Positions 28,801-33,085 of a stretch of DNA of 64,000 nucleotides are shown in pieces. The notes beneath the pieces are model-generated. The model had not been told where the DNA came from. It saw only the letters and a list, made by a program, of their open reading frames with translations, and did no database searches. The stretch's first letter is position 1. Each line of letters begins with the position of its first letter. Source of the DNA: CALCKU01 sp964534845 (GTDB taxonomy: Bacteria; Pseudomonadota; Alphaproteobacteria; Caulobacterales; Maricaulaceae); the NCBI GenBank assembly GCA_964534845.1, contig CAZHPV010000004.1, positions 1 to 64,000 of the forward strand. Direction: 5' to 3'. Made by a program: the position numbers and the translations under genes.

Positions 28801-30282
28801 TACGAATTCTTCCATGTCGGTAATAAAGCGAACAACAGTCGCCACCACATCAATGGCCTGACCATCGATTGTTCCGACATTTGAATAACGCACAAATTCA
28901 CCATCGCCATTATTAGCTTCTTCTGTTTGACCATCAAAACCCAAATCTGAAATGTTTGAGAAATTCAAAGACGTAAAGTCACCCTGCCCAGGGACAATTG
29001 TAGAGCTGTCTTGAAAATCAAGGTCAATCGTTGGAGACTCCAATACAGGCAAATCCGCAGGATCAAACACGACCGTTGCTGCTGCCACATTGGAATCCAA
29101 TGTACCATCATTGAGTGTGAAGCTTATCTCACGATTTGTGCTGATAGTGCTATCATTATTGTCATAAGCAATGGCGCGAATAAGGGAATTTATTTCTTCC
29201 GATGACATCGCTAAGCCATCATTTCGGACAATAGAATAGACCCCATTCATCGAATCAACTGTTGCATCATAACTCGTTGAATTGAAGAAAAAGTTTTGCG
29301 GGAAAGCTCCAGCTGTCGGCTGAAATGGGAACGCTGCATTCGTGCTACCATCAGGGTTTAACACTAAAATTGATTCCTGATTTGCCGCTGTAAAACCGCT
29401 GATGTTAAGCGTCAGGCTCACAATTTCTTCACCGTCCAGATCATCACCAATTGCGTCCACATTGGCTAAGCGCACCGGGAGGCTCCCTGTTGGATCAAAA
29501 AATACAGTTCTGTTTGCCGTATCCATATCAGCAACATTTAGATCAATCGTTGGAGCGACTGGCCAGTCAAATGTAGCAGTGGCTTGGCTTTGCGTGCCGT
29601 CTTCAGTCTCAACAACATAATCAAAAGAGACAAAACGTTCTGTCGGGTTATTCGGGCCAGTGACGTTAAATGTGCCGTCCTCTAGAAGTTCTACGCCCAA
29701 ACCTGATGTAAGCTGGACGGGTTCATTCGCGTTTAACGCAATAAGACTATCGGGCGCTGCCGGATCAATAATCCCCTGCAAATCACCCTGAGTAAAATCA
29801 TTGGCTCGAAGGTCGACATTTATCGTTTCGCCTGCATGGATTTCATATGCCCCGTCATCGCTAAGGCTATCGCTCCCCGTAAAGTCCTTAATGGGAGACG
29901 CGATTGCCTCAAATGTCTTATCTGAGGCGCTTAAAGTCTCGTTTTGCGGCGGGGCGAGCGCATAGGCATCACCCTCTGAAATCGGCTGCGAATTAACCGA
30001 AGAAATAAGCAAATTGGAGATATCCGTCTTTTCCACGGACGAAAAGTCTATCGCTTCTATTGTTGCTTGTACGTCCTCGGCCATCTGGGTCTCAGCGGCC
30101 ATTTCTGCACCCGTTACGACAGCCGCCGCATCAAGCAAAATACGCGGTTCTAGAGCTTTTAAGCCCAAGCCCCCGCCTGAAAATGCAGAACTCGCGAGGA
30201 GGTCCTGTTTACGACCCGTGCTAGCCTCTCCTGCGGATTGGATTTCAACTTCTAGATTTTTCTGCGATAATTTCTTAAACAT
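13846..30282 (-). CDS. Giant LEPR-XLL, cadherin-like/TSP3-like repeat protein, predicted secreted or surface adhesin
   Basis: As assembled it has 5,478 residues from ATG 30282 (AAGGGA just upstream; a GTG 21 bases earlier is less likely). It lacks a Sec signal. Order: LEPRILLDA at residues 44-52 (LEPR-XLL motif of very large exported proteins). Next come beta-sandwich segments to about 820. Acidic Ca2+-binding blocks of the DxDxDG/thrombospondin-3 type lie near 830, 1150-1330, 1540-1700, 2560, 2790-2980 and 3160-3330, four of them sharing DHLDIDSDNDGITDNIEAQ or a close variant. From about 3360 to 5270, cadherin-like (ISDGEGGF...NDAP) and putative-Ig (GLPEGLSIDPDTGEITG) modules alternate. The last 200 residues are a non-repetitive region. 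I saw no cysteine and no RTX GGxGxDx repeats. A 100-N gap (16357-16456) interrupts it; the true protein is longer. The role is probably adhesion or matrix; inference. Confidence 0.88.
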   Translation of the reverse strand: MFKKLSQKNLEVEIQSAGEASTGRKQDLLASSAFSGGGLGLKALEPRILLDAAAVVTGAEMAAETQMAEDVQATIEAIDFSSVEKTDISNLLISSVNSQPISEGDAYALAPPQNETLSASDKTFEAIASPIKDFTGSDSLSDDGAYEIHAGETINVDLRANDFTQGDLQGIIDPAAPDSLIALNANEPVQLTSGLGVELLEDGTFNVTGPNNPTERFVSFDYVVETEDGTQSQATATFDWPVAPTIDLNVADMDTANRTVFFDPTGSLPVRLANVDAIGDDLDGEEIVSLTLNISGFTAANQESILVLNPDGSTNAAFPFQPTAGAFPQNFFFNSTSYDATVDSMNGVYSIVRNDGLAMSSEEINSLIRAIAYDNNDSTISTNREISFTLNDGTLDSNVAAATVVFDPADLPVLESPTIDLDFQDSSTIVPGQGDFTSLNFSNISDLGFDGQTEEANNGDGEFVRYSNVGTIDGQAIDVVATVVRFITDMEEFVNAAEEETGPLFDNPEIGNTGSDARVTLGTDNAITGSDDELTVEVRYSVVQSGTDIPVVGNFAVVIADLDAGANGTGEEVAVRTDSIDSFIIGEGTGTDAARLDADGVDRRNSDIVVRDAQEMLIFTAGDGPVDFSDIEILRFTPLDNNGNSQSLSQANSVQLNFTNTSSYSIIFHRDGRAGGFLLNGNFGSNAFDRPVSLDTNASFENIFTEGDDPIAIAADTINISDDFGAIDSATIVISNPQTDDRIAVTGTLPAGITATVNSDSSITLTGVATPNAYEQAIRAITFENTSEEPNDEVTREIEITVTDNTSQTSNTAISSIQVIDIPPDTDNDGVTDEIDVDDDNDGILDVNERDVIQPAGVDAYFTGEFSLSVDGTHDRSAVAGEDNDVTIVRPDGATVAAVYVVSFDNAGGTTPGPASDVTVDGIAVTLDQTEISGININRWGDVTDQLGDHIDGLSGTDLTLTLSEVDPNASSGTALVVVWNDASVANNLIALQFTSLITSQGSNVSIPIGDFDTADPNFQVTLGLGINHSTGSVGETSSVTVNNTLITATAGGFDDGHTNAGGQGAGGLITVGGTEDIPAPSLTNTAAGRAADREVYDISDAISNGDTSIDISTASGHNFDFIGLVWVQATAVDPIAFDRDADGDGIADHLDIDSDNDGITDNIEAQTTLGYIAPANADADQDGLDDAYDATPTGLAGALLGAGSIGLTPVDTDGDGDADFVDTDSDNEGGSDTVEAGLTGTATGLSDATTDIDGDGLFDVFDEQNGTLVDDGFDVNESIATGAFALPDVDGDAGGGVPLTQDVDFRDAEMIDTDDDGVIDFIDIDDDNDGILDVLEGSEVLPTSGQLLFDMVGDGGRDLGLNIIDGVGSPTVSDVIASTEDLVVGSGLTVLMIEDNTRRNSLFELDLADANALTFAEAFDAEDFIELSFTTQESLSSLRFLFHSFVAEDAQGSNRGDYRVTYLISDDGFQTHDILIDDEQFQPGTGGDFNPQFPASFEEYSLDANTRYSVRAYVYDAQNDIAGEITFNDQFFQFNQVIELDSDNDGIINRLDIDSDNDGITDNIEAQTTNGFIAPSGVGGTPGFTDVNMDGLDDNFDARTDLDVDSAAATSIDALITPVDTDDDGDADFIDTDSDDEGGNDTVEAGLTGTATGLSNATTDIDGDGLFDVFDTQNGTLVDDGFNVNESIATGALALPDADNDASGGVPLEQDVDFRDVPNPPVLDLNSGASVADTDRGFTSEFIAGSNAVSIVDLDADALEGDHVTGFTFLTITPTSDAPDGADEILSIAGVDIPLNADSVQSGITIPGTSTAVDIIFRDGVITIREQSNGVISNADMDALIRSVTYRNEAANLDDSVARTFDFQVAQFDPATFVIDFEELEAGTQATAEQIGSDPWWALASALNGQIQDADNAGQFNQTLADNADGTFLFHNTGGEVPNDQRIIFGRDNIPVEANQDYTISIDIGRQNTSPAGPFEVLINDVSIGEIDVNSGPVEDWQTLVFEFNPGDVTVVDLQLRNTSTNGMGNDFGIDNIIFQRDPLILSNVATATVDLVAQVAPVAEADEFEIHEDPEGAEIGVITNGNLFADNGNGADSDVNGDTLSITQINGVDITDGQQITLDSGALLTIRTDGTFDYDPNGAFENLTTDDTASEIFTYTLSDGTDADTDMAMVTITINGDNDAPIIDLDFEGVDDTDPNFSQGFVENDDPQNIVENILIDDFSEGDLVRAVLSFDVVDFPEGVVDNLIIGDVTLPVNADFGPETVTVTFAGNNTQDSENATTADFVFELTASTGELSITLPDGGTISSELLALLIANAEFEALDENPDLHEFNITVQVFDEGGLASNEALTTLVVSAVNDAPLPVVLTETDPAFNGTVVEAGSGNQAEPILTLTPESRSNVADLTGDQVRDAIANGDSASELGLISVAELLAQLNITDVEQSQFGIGVIFADESGGRFQYVRTDLPDHEFTDFDLDDPNNENALPVPEGQALILSADSYIRFLGEPGLIGGTSLTFRVSDLTGDDIPSNPPSFVTDDSGGAAPFNTSSLSTSTFGIVLAADTDGDGVINDDDVDDDNDGILDVDEGFAPRTNFIPMSSAGTGDQSATLTLGNTTANLTISTDTGLFRDPTFADQIRFNETPEGAGTYTITSDTPLQGVQFFIAGIGNDGGADQIGVGNFTLTLADGTVITNANFTISADTFGFATEGSTNEVGTIINVGGADFFTDSIANGVTNQAFGSIIFTDLLTSTGQVDFSQAITSISFEVIGDGVGPSAFFGLSAAAAQDTDQDGIADHLDIDSDDDGITDNIEAQSTDGYIAPSGTGADITDVNQDGFDDNYDTRNGSLTAGSSAATTAESIITPQDTDGLGNADFLDPDSDDDGILDVNENGLGVTYAAGDRDGDGLADVFEDALDGNDNDGFVVNEGISPLDGTLPDVDGDATGTIVPLVNDLDYRDQLDTDQDGVADHIDIDDDNDGILDVNEGFAPFDSLGLSTTASTLSFISTNANIVDGRAEFNDVLRIVDGNQNNASGLVFNGTLEPDTDTVFTLGLNVIEGDVVDTFELRASVRGLNDLDVRAFDLNIRDALGTLVFSTSIPDTGPTGTAPVTVTGFSLMQGFYIVEFIPQTHGAFSPTISRSNLIAAEIAELSFVGVTGTGVQIDTFIRDTDGDGIADHLDIDSDNDGITDNVEAQTTAGYIAPSGQGGTADFTDVDGDGLDDNYDVDTSAGSTAATSLGLTPVNTDAGADTPDTTPDYLDTDSDNDGLNDTFEAGLGTTPATGPSTLFTDTDGDGLFNVFEDTNVTDGFDVNDRNIIGDDGGADGEFTSFNLSAVPALNADGSNAVPLDTDLLFRDIPNPPLAQDDNDTTDEDTAISGNVFVDNGNGADSDADGDSLSVTAVNGNAADLGTEITLPSGALLTLNSDGTYDYNPNGAFESLATGETTTDSFSYEISDGNGGTDTATVEIILTGVSDAPILDLDDDDSTTSDANFEDTYIENSPAINIVDTDVTLTDVEDNIVELVVTLTDGRVGDTFQFPSILPGGVTASVVPIATLVTPGPLTITFTGIATTTTADWNAILSDITFLPSSNDVHNPDPADRTITIQASDADNTLSNLATSLIHVVPENDIPTLDLDDDNSSGVNAGNFQGVFTEDGGPVAIESGVLIADLDDTNLESALVTFTNPQQDDQLIIDGVLVYDNGVVTTPIGVASGVDYAVVLNAGTVEVRFDGSESLADYQNAISLINFNNSSDTPDTTDRILTAIVNDGTDSSPLRTATLEVTPVNDAPIVINPNDPDTPPADPNAVIPVQMETDGQAITTLDLAPFFADPDNASSELVITVDTDALPEGLMFDQATGLITGTPLADASQGGPGNDGLYPVTVTVTDPAGLSTTTTLVYDISNPAPLAQDDTLSASENGDVITGNVITDDNGNGADTDPDGDTLLVTQVDGQSANIGQAVAGSTGGEFILQTDGSYSFDTLSDFEDLAIGETRNTTISYQISDGEGGFDTAEITVIVTGTNDAPIPVDPLNPAGPMDPANFIPAQSGVDGRAVTPFALAPFFDDPDMSDSLTFTVPEASLPLGLSLDTDTGLITGTVDNSASQGGTDPVNAPGVYSIPVTVTDGNGGSFTTNIVYTITNPVPIAEADNFVTSEDTPITAGSVFNINGTSPGLAGDSDPDGDDIFVSGVGPNNGLLDPANIGVDIAGTQGGTFNIDNAGNVSFDPGNDFQNLDSGETATTTISYQISDGEGGFDEALVTVTVQGANDAPVPVDPSDPNGPSDPNAFLPAQNGSDSAALIPFDVSPFFTDPDSSDTLTFGFDSADPNLPSWLVIDPVTGLVTGTPPSDASQGGPDGDGVYPVTLEITDGDATITTTLVFTIENPSPIAVDDSASVSEDAVLSVSATSGLITVNDTDPDGDVLVITQLNGATLISGQTVTLPSGALLTLNEDGSFTYNPNDQFEGLDIAESAVDSFTYQISDGQGGLSEAQVDITILGENDAPVPVDGADPRLAQSGADSAALTPLDASDLFTDPDMELNFFRLENAPDFLTIDTLTGVITGTPPRDASQGGNNGTGVYAVNVIAIDPDGAEATLTVNYTITNPAPEAVDDVNVSPEXXXXXXXXXXXXXXXXXXXXXXXXXXXXXXXXXXGESVSTQVTYSLTNPAPVVDMPIGPQSGVDGEAFTIASMISDPDGDSLGYTASGLPEGLSIDPDTGEITGVVDKSASVGGPEGDGVYTVTVTADDGEGGMVTDSFVLSITNPAPEAVDDVNVSPEDGPSVSGNVITENDSDVDGDALIVSAVNGAAANVDQPVTGDTGGSFTVGVDGAYSFDAGSDFEDLDVGESRETTISYQISDGEGGFATAMLTVTVEGANDAPIVINPETGDPAIAGTDPIPAQMGEDSSEVTPLDISPFFTDVDGEPLMFTASNLPEGLVIDPDTGIISGTPVSNASQGGDSGEGVYTVTLTATDPDGESVSTQVTYSLTNPAPVAMDDGVVNLPEDGQIELSVLSNDTDDDVLEIAEINGEAVNVGDVIILPSGAELEINPDFSLTYSAPADYNGPDQFSYTVSDGNGDFDTAFVDLNVNAVNDGPQITANLSPQNNVDGQEIIPIDVSAGFTDIDGDDLRFIAEGLPPGLVIDAQTGIISGVVDSSASVDGPYSVTITAVDPSGATITSSFLWTIDNVAPIVIPSSETGTERQDVLVQTPIGDPLSYNVQELFEDPDGDILSFRATGLPEGLSLDPETGEITGIPTVFSAEPVFVTVTVDDGEGGTAQAVIAFQIDPEDAFVRIIEPEIPDKLEPSLTPYQWVEDQPIEIQEWFKTFTQTSAEQRTGHTAFLGGMVLMDVPGYAQQGATIIIEAVVYDDFVNVQLGSSLDVTHDKRVTSWVVTGPNAASLPNWVDHPEGHDMVYIQKPLNQEVLEIEVKALLDDGRAITNYVQIEIETGIVTQTGEPVNLAQTLGEHLSRETRNLDVNSDPLAKALATG
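15336..16034 (-). repeat. 699-bp unit of the giant gene that is exactly duplicated and collapsed in assembly
   Basis: Bases 15336-15390 are identical to 16302-16356 (the left edge of the N gap), and 15980-16034 are identical to 16457-16511 (the right edge); both matches are exactly 55 bases. The enclosed unit encodes one cadherin-like module plus one putative-Ig module. The offset between copies is 966 bases at the left edge. Restoring one 589-bp copy of 15391-15979 in place of the Ns gives the same 966 offset at the right edge and keeps the reading frame. Confidence 0.8.
16357..16456. other. Assembly gap of 100 N
   Basis: A run of exactly 100 N, the usual placeholder for a gap of unknown size. 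Its flanks indicate that the missing sequence is at least one 589-bp stretch equal or nearly equal to 15391-15979. Confidence 0.95.
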
Positions 30283-30343
30283 CACGTTCCCTTTTCGGCT
30301 CACCGTCGGCCCACGACCGCAGCGTTTTTTGTTTTGAGAGAGT

Positions 30344-30432
30344 CAGAATGTTTGAACTTGAAAGAAGATTAAGGCCGTCAGATGCGCAGCATCTATGTGA
30401 CTTATAAATATCTTTCAAATTCAAATAATCTG
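30344..30432 (-). promoter_or_regulatory. Long structured RNA element upstream of the giant gene
   Basis: On the minus-strand RNA, 30411-30425 pairs with 30351-30365 over 15 bases, 14 Watson-Crick and one G-U. The helix is extended outward by CAGA/TCTG and inward by UAAG/CUUA (30370-30373 with 30401-30404). It is capped by a perfect 6-bp hairpin AGATGC-TGC-GCATCT at 30380-30394. It lies between the TolC-like gene and the giant gene, 62 bases or more before the start codon. The G-U pair means the helix is complete only on the strand that is transcribed for these genes. It may stabilise, process or regulate the giant mRNA. No known riboswitch class is recognised. Confidence 0.55.
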
Positions 30433-30452
30433 TCTCAGAGGTTCGAATATTA

Positions 30453-30468
30453 GGTCTGATTACAGACC
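30453..30468 (-). terminator. Hairpin spanning the stop codon of the TolC-like gene
   Basis: GGTCTG-TAAT-CAGACC on the minus strand is a perfect 6-bp stem with a 4-base loop that includes the TAA stop. It is followed by AT-rich sequence without a U-run. It may be a weak attenuator between the outer-membrane factor and the giant gene. Confidence 0.4.
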
Positions 30469-31944
30469 CGGACTTAATTGGCGGCTGCCCCATAACGCTT
30501 CGAGATGGCTGGCTATCTGGGCAATATCTTCCGTCCCATTTATATCCACACCAAAAGGGTCATAACCCATTGCTGTGTAGACATTTGCCATTGCTTCCTG
30601 CAGTTCAGCATGAAGCGCATCTCGGCGGGATTCAGACATTAACGCGTTCATTTGTTCGCGAATAAGCGCCTGCCGAGACGTTGAATTGGATCTGGCAAGG
30701 GTTTCTATCTGGGCAAGAATATCACTTTGGACCTGCGTGCCCTGATTGGCCGTATCATATTCTTGGGTCAACATTTCATAACGGGCCCGCGAAACACTGA
30801 CTTGTGTCATAATCGCCATGGCTGTTGCGAGAGCTTTCTGGCGTTCCAGATCGGCTGCCGCCTTGGCTCTTTTCTTACGCACAGGCGTCTCGAAAACCGA
30901 AATTAGGTTCCAACTGGCTTTTGCACCATAGGTCAGCCAGTCATTGTTAAACAGGAAACTATTCGTATTACCGTTTACACCAGCAAATCCCTCAAGGCTC
31001 GGGAAGGCCTCTAGGACCGCTGCGCGCATTTCAGCATCGCTAATTCTAACCGAATAGGCCGCTTCTCTTATTTCCGGTCTCTGACGTAAGGCCACATCCA
31101 TCATATTTGATATATCTTGCGCCAGACGGGCAGGACGCGGCGTGATTGACGGTGTTTTAAGGGTAAAAGACACGTCGGCCGTTAATCCCATTAACGCGGA
31201 GAGTTCCATTTTCGCCAAGGCAAGCTCGCGTTGAAGGCGTTGAGCCTGCGCTTGAATATCATTAAGCTCTCTTTGGTAAGACAAGGCCGGCATAGGGGCC
31301 GTCCGGCGCGCACTATAAAGCTGGCGGGAATTATCAAAGGCGGTTCTAACATCCGATTCCAATTGGGAGAGACGCTGGCCTAGTTTTTCAGCACTCACAG
31401 CGCGCCAATAGGCGCTATGAACATCTTCCATGATTTGGATAATAGCTTTGCGTTTGCGCTCTTCATATATCAGAACTTCATCGCCTAATTGCTCGCTACG
31501 GATTTTCGACAATCCAAAGTCCAGTATATTCCAAGACGCGGTTAAGTCGCCGGATAGAAAACTTCTTTCCGTCGAAGTAGACGGCTCCAGTGATTCCTGG
31601 CCGGAGAGTAAGGATATGCTAGACGCACCCGCTTCATTATCACGCCCATAATATCCACCGCTCGCAACAATACGCGGTAAGTGTTTATAACTTGAAAGGT
31701 CATAATCTTTCTGAGCGAGATCAAGCTCCATCATGGCCACGCGGTGATCCAGATTATATTTCAGCGCACGCGCCATAGCTTCATATAAAGATATGGGCTG
31801 GGCGACCGCTTCTTGTCCTGATGTGACCTGAGCGCGCAGATAATCAGCATTCATAGCAATATCTTGCGAACTCAGCGCATCCGGGGTTGTTTGACATCCA
31901 GTCAGGGCGATACCTGCCAGTCCTGTTAAAATTAATTTTCTCAT
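30460..31944 (-). CDS. TolC-like outer-membrane efflux lipoprotein
   Basis: A 494-residue member of the outer-membrane factor family. ATG 31944 is chosen over GTG 31950 because AGGAGAG lies 8 bases upstream. The signal peptide MRKLILTGLAGIALTGC ends in a lipobox, as in OprM/CusC-type proteins. Two long coiled-coil halves rich in Gln, Arg, Ala and Leu (for example SQLESDVRTAFDNSRQLYSARR and QRLQRELALAKMELSALMGL) form the periplasmic tunnel, each preceded by amphipathic beta strands. It is the first gene of the minus-strand pair with the giant protein and is divergent from three adaptor genes, so it is the likely outer-membrane exit for the giant protein. Confidence 0.9.
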   Translation of the reverse strand: MRKLILTGLAGIALTGCQTTPDALSSQDIAMNADYLRAQVTSGQEAVAQPISLYEAMARALKYNLDHRVAMMELDLAQKDYDLSSYKHLPRIVASGGYYGRDNEAGASSISLLSGQESLEPSTSTERSFLSGDLTASWNILDFGLSKIRSEQLGDEVLIYEERKRKAIIQIMEDVHSAYWRAVSAEKLGQRLSQLESDVRTAFDNSRQLYSARRTAPMPALSYQRELNDIQAQAQRLQRELALAKMELSALMGLTADVSFTLKTPSITPRPARLAQDISNMMDVALRQRPEIREAAYSVRISDAEMRAAVLEAFPSLEGFAGVNGNTNSFLFNNDWLTYGAKASWNLISVFETPVRKKRAKAAADLERQKALATAMAIMTQVSVSRARYEMLTQEYDTANQGTQVQSDILAQIETLARSNSTSRQALIREQMNALMSESRRDALHAELQEAMANVYTAMGYDPFGVDINGTEDIAQIASHLEALWGSRQLSPGL

Positions 31945-32102
31945 TGCCACTCTCCTAAAGATTTTGTTATTCTTCTTTAAGTTGTGTTTTATGGGAAAAT
32001 CGTGAATCTTTTCTTAAATCAGGATAAATTATTTCCTTATAAGTTGTTATTTGACCTTATACTCTATAATTACAGTAAAATTTCTATCTAAACGTGTTCC
32101 AC

Positions 32103-32117
32103 TTAATTCTATTTTAA
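32103..32117. promoter_or_regulatory. Possible CtrA half-site pair between the divergent secretion genes
   Basis: TTAA-TTCTATT-TTAA has the 7-base spacing of the CtrA box, 53 bases before the adaptor start at 32170. The second half is TTAAA, not the preferred TTAAC, and the region is very AT-rich, so chance is a serious alternative. Confidence 0.3.
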
Positions 32118-32169
32118 ATAAATTATGCAATTTATAATAGAAATTATAAGCTAAGTGGGACAGAACCAT

Positions 32170-33081
32170 ATGACAAATCGAAAACATAAGATCAGACCGT
32201 TAGACCGATTAAGTCTTGGCAAATCCACGGACGATTCCAGTCTTTCCCCCAAGCTGTTAAGCGGGCTTATTACAGGCCTTAGCCTGTTATACTCAACCTC
32301 GGTCAGCGCTGATGACGGCGATATCAAACTGATTGCAGCAGCGTCTATAGCGCAGCATGGGCACACATCCCAGACCGATAAAACAGATCAAGATATAGAA
32401 GAGGATTTAGACACTTCCGCACGCGGCGTCTTGCGCTCCGCTCAACAAGCCGAAATCGCGGCTGGCATGTCAGGCCGACTTTTGAAGGTTCCTTACAAGC
32501 CCGGCAGCTATTTTAAAAAAGGGGCCTTGTTGGCACAATTTGATTGTAAGCAGGAAAAAGCCCAACTCGAAGCTTTAACGCGCGGCCATGAAACCCTATC
32601 TCTGCAATATGAAAATACCCGCGAGCTGCAATTGGCAGGCGCGGCAGGCAGTCTGGACCTTGATATTTCGCGCTCTGAAATGCTGCAGGCCCGTGCCGAA
32701 AGAGAGGCTCTGAAAGCAGCCTTGAAAGCGTGCGAAATTTACGCCCCCTATAATGGCTATGTGCTGGAACGCCAATCCTCAGCTTATGAAACACCCCAAG
32801 CGGGAGCGCCGCTTTATTCTATTTCCAAAGCCGGAGCGCTAGAAGTGTCAATCATTGCGCCTTCACGGTGGATGCGCTGGTTAGAAAAAAACCAGAGCTT
32901 TACTTTTGCTGTCGACGAAACGGCTACGAAATTTTCCGCAAAAATTACCCGCATCGGGGCTTTTGTTGATCCCGTGAGCCAGACAATTGAAATTACCGGC
33001 ATTCCCAAAACCCATCCGAAAAAGGCCCTTGCCGGGATGAGCGGCGTCGCGCATTTTGCACCCGTTGAGCTCGAAGATTAA
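32170..33081 (+). CDS. HlyD/RND-type periplasmic adaptor protein
   Basis: A 303-residue adaptor from ATG 32170; a GTG 15 bases upstream is possible. An N-terminal hydrophobic segment (about residues 29-45, LLSGLITGLSLLYSTSVSA) acts as signal or anchor. Then come a split lipoyl/barrel-sandwich domain (AEIAAGMSGRLLKVPYKPGSYFKKGALLAQFDC and CEIYAPYNGYVLERQSS), a short coiled coil of about 60 residues between the halves, and a beta-barrel domain with GMSGVAHF near the end. It is the first of three adaptor-like genes in one direction; the next starts 5 bases after its stop. Such proteins bridge the inner-membrane component and TolC. Confidence 0.85.
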   Translation: MTNRKHKIRPLDRLSLGKSTDDSSLSPKLLSGLITGLSLLYSTSVSADDGDIKLIAAASIAQHGHTSQTDKTDQDIEEDLDTSARGVLRSAQQAEIAAGMSGRLLKVPYKPGSYFKKGALLAQFDCKQEKAQLEALTRGHETLSLQYENTRELQLAGAAGSLDLDISRSEMLQARAEREALKAALKACEIYAPYNGYVLERQSSAYETPQAGAPLYSISKAGALEVSIIAPSRWMRWLEKNQSFTFAVDETATKFSAKITRIGAFVDPVSQTIEITGIPKTHPKKALAGMSGVAHFAPVELED

Positions 33082-33085
33082 TATC

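Noticed and set aside
13846..30282. RTX toxin or RTX adhesin call for the giant protein
   Set aside because: No GGxGxDxxx nonapeptides are visible; the Ca2+-binding motifs are of the DxDxDG/thrombospondin-3 type.
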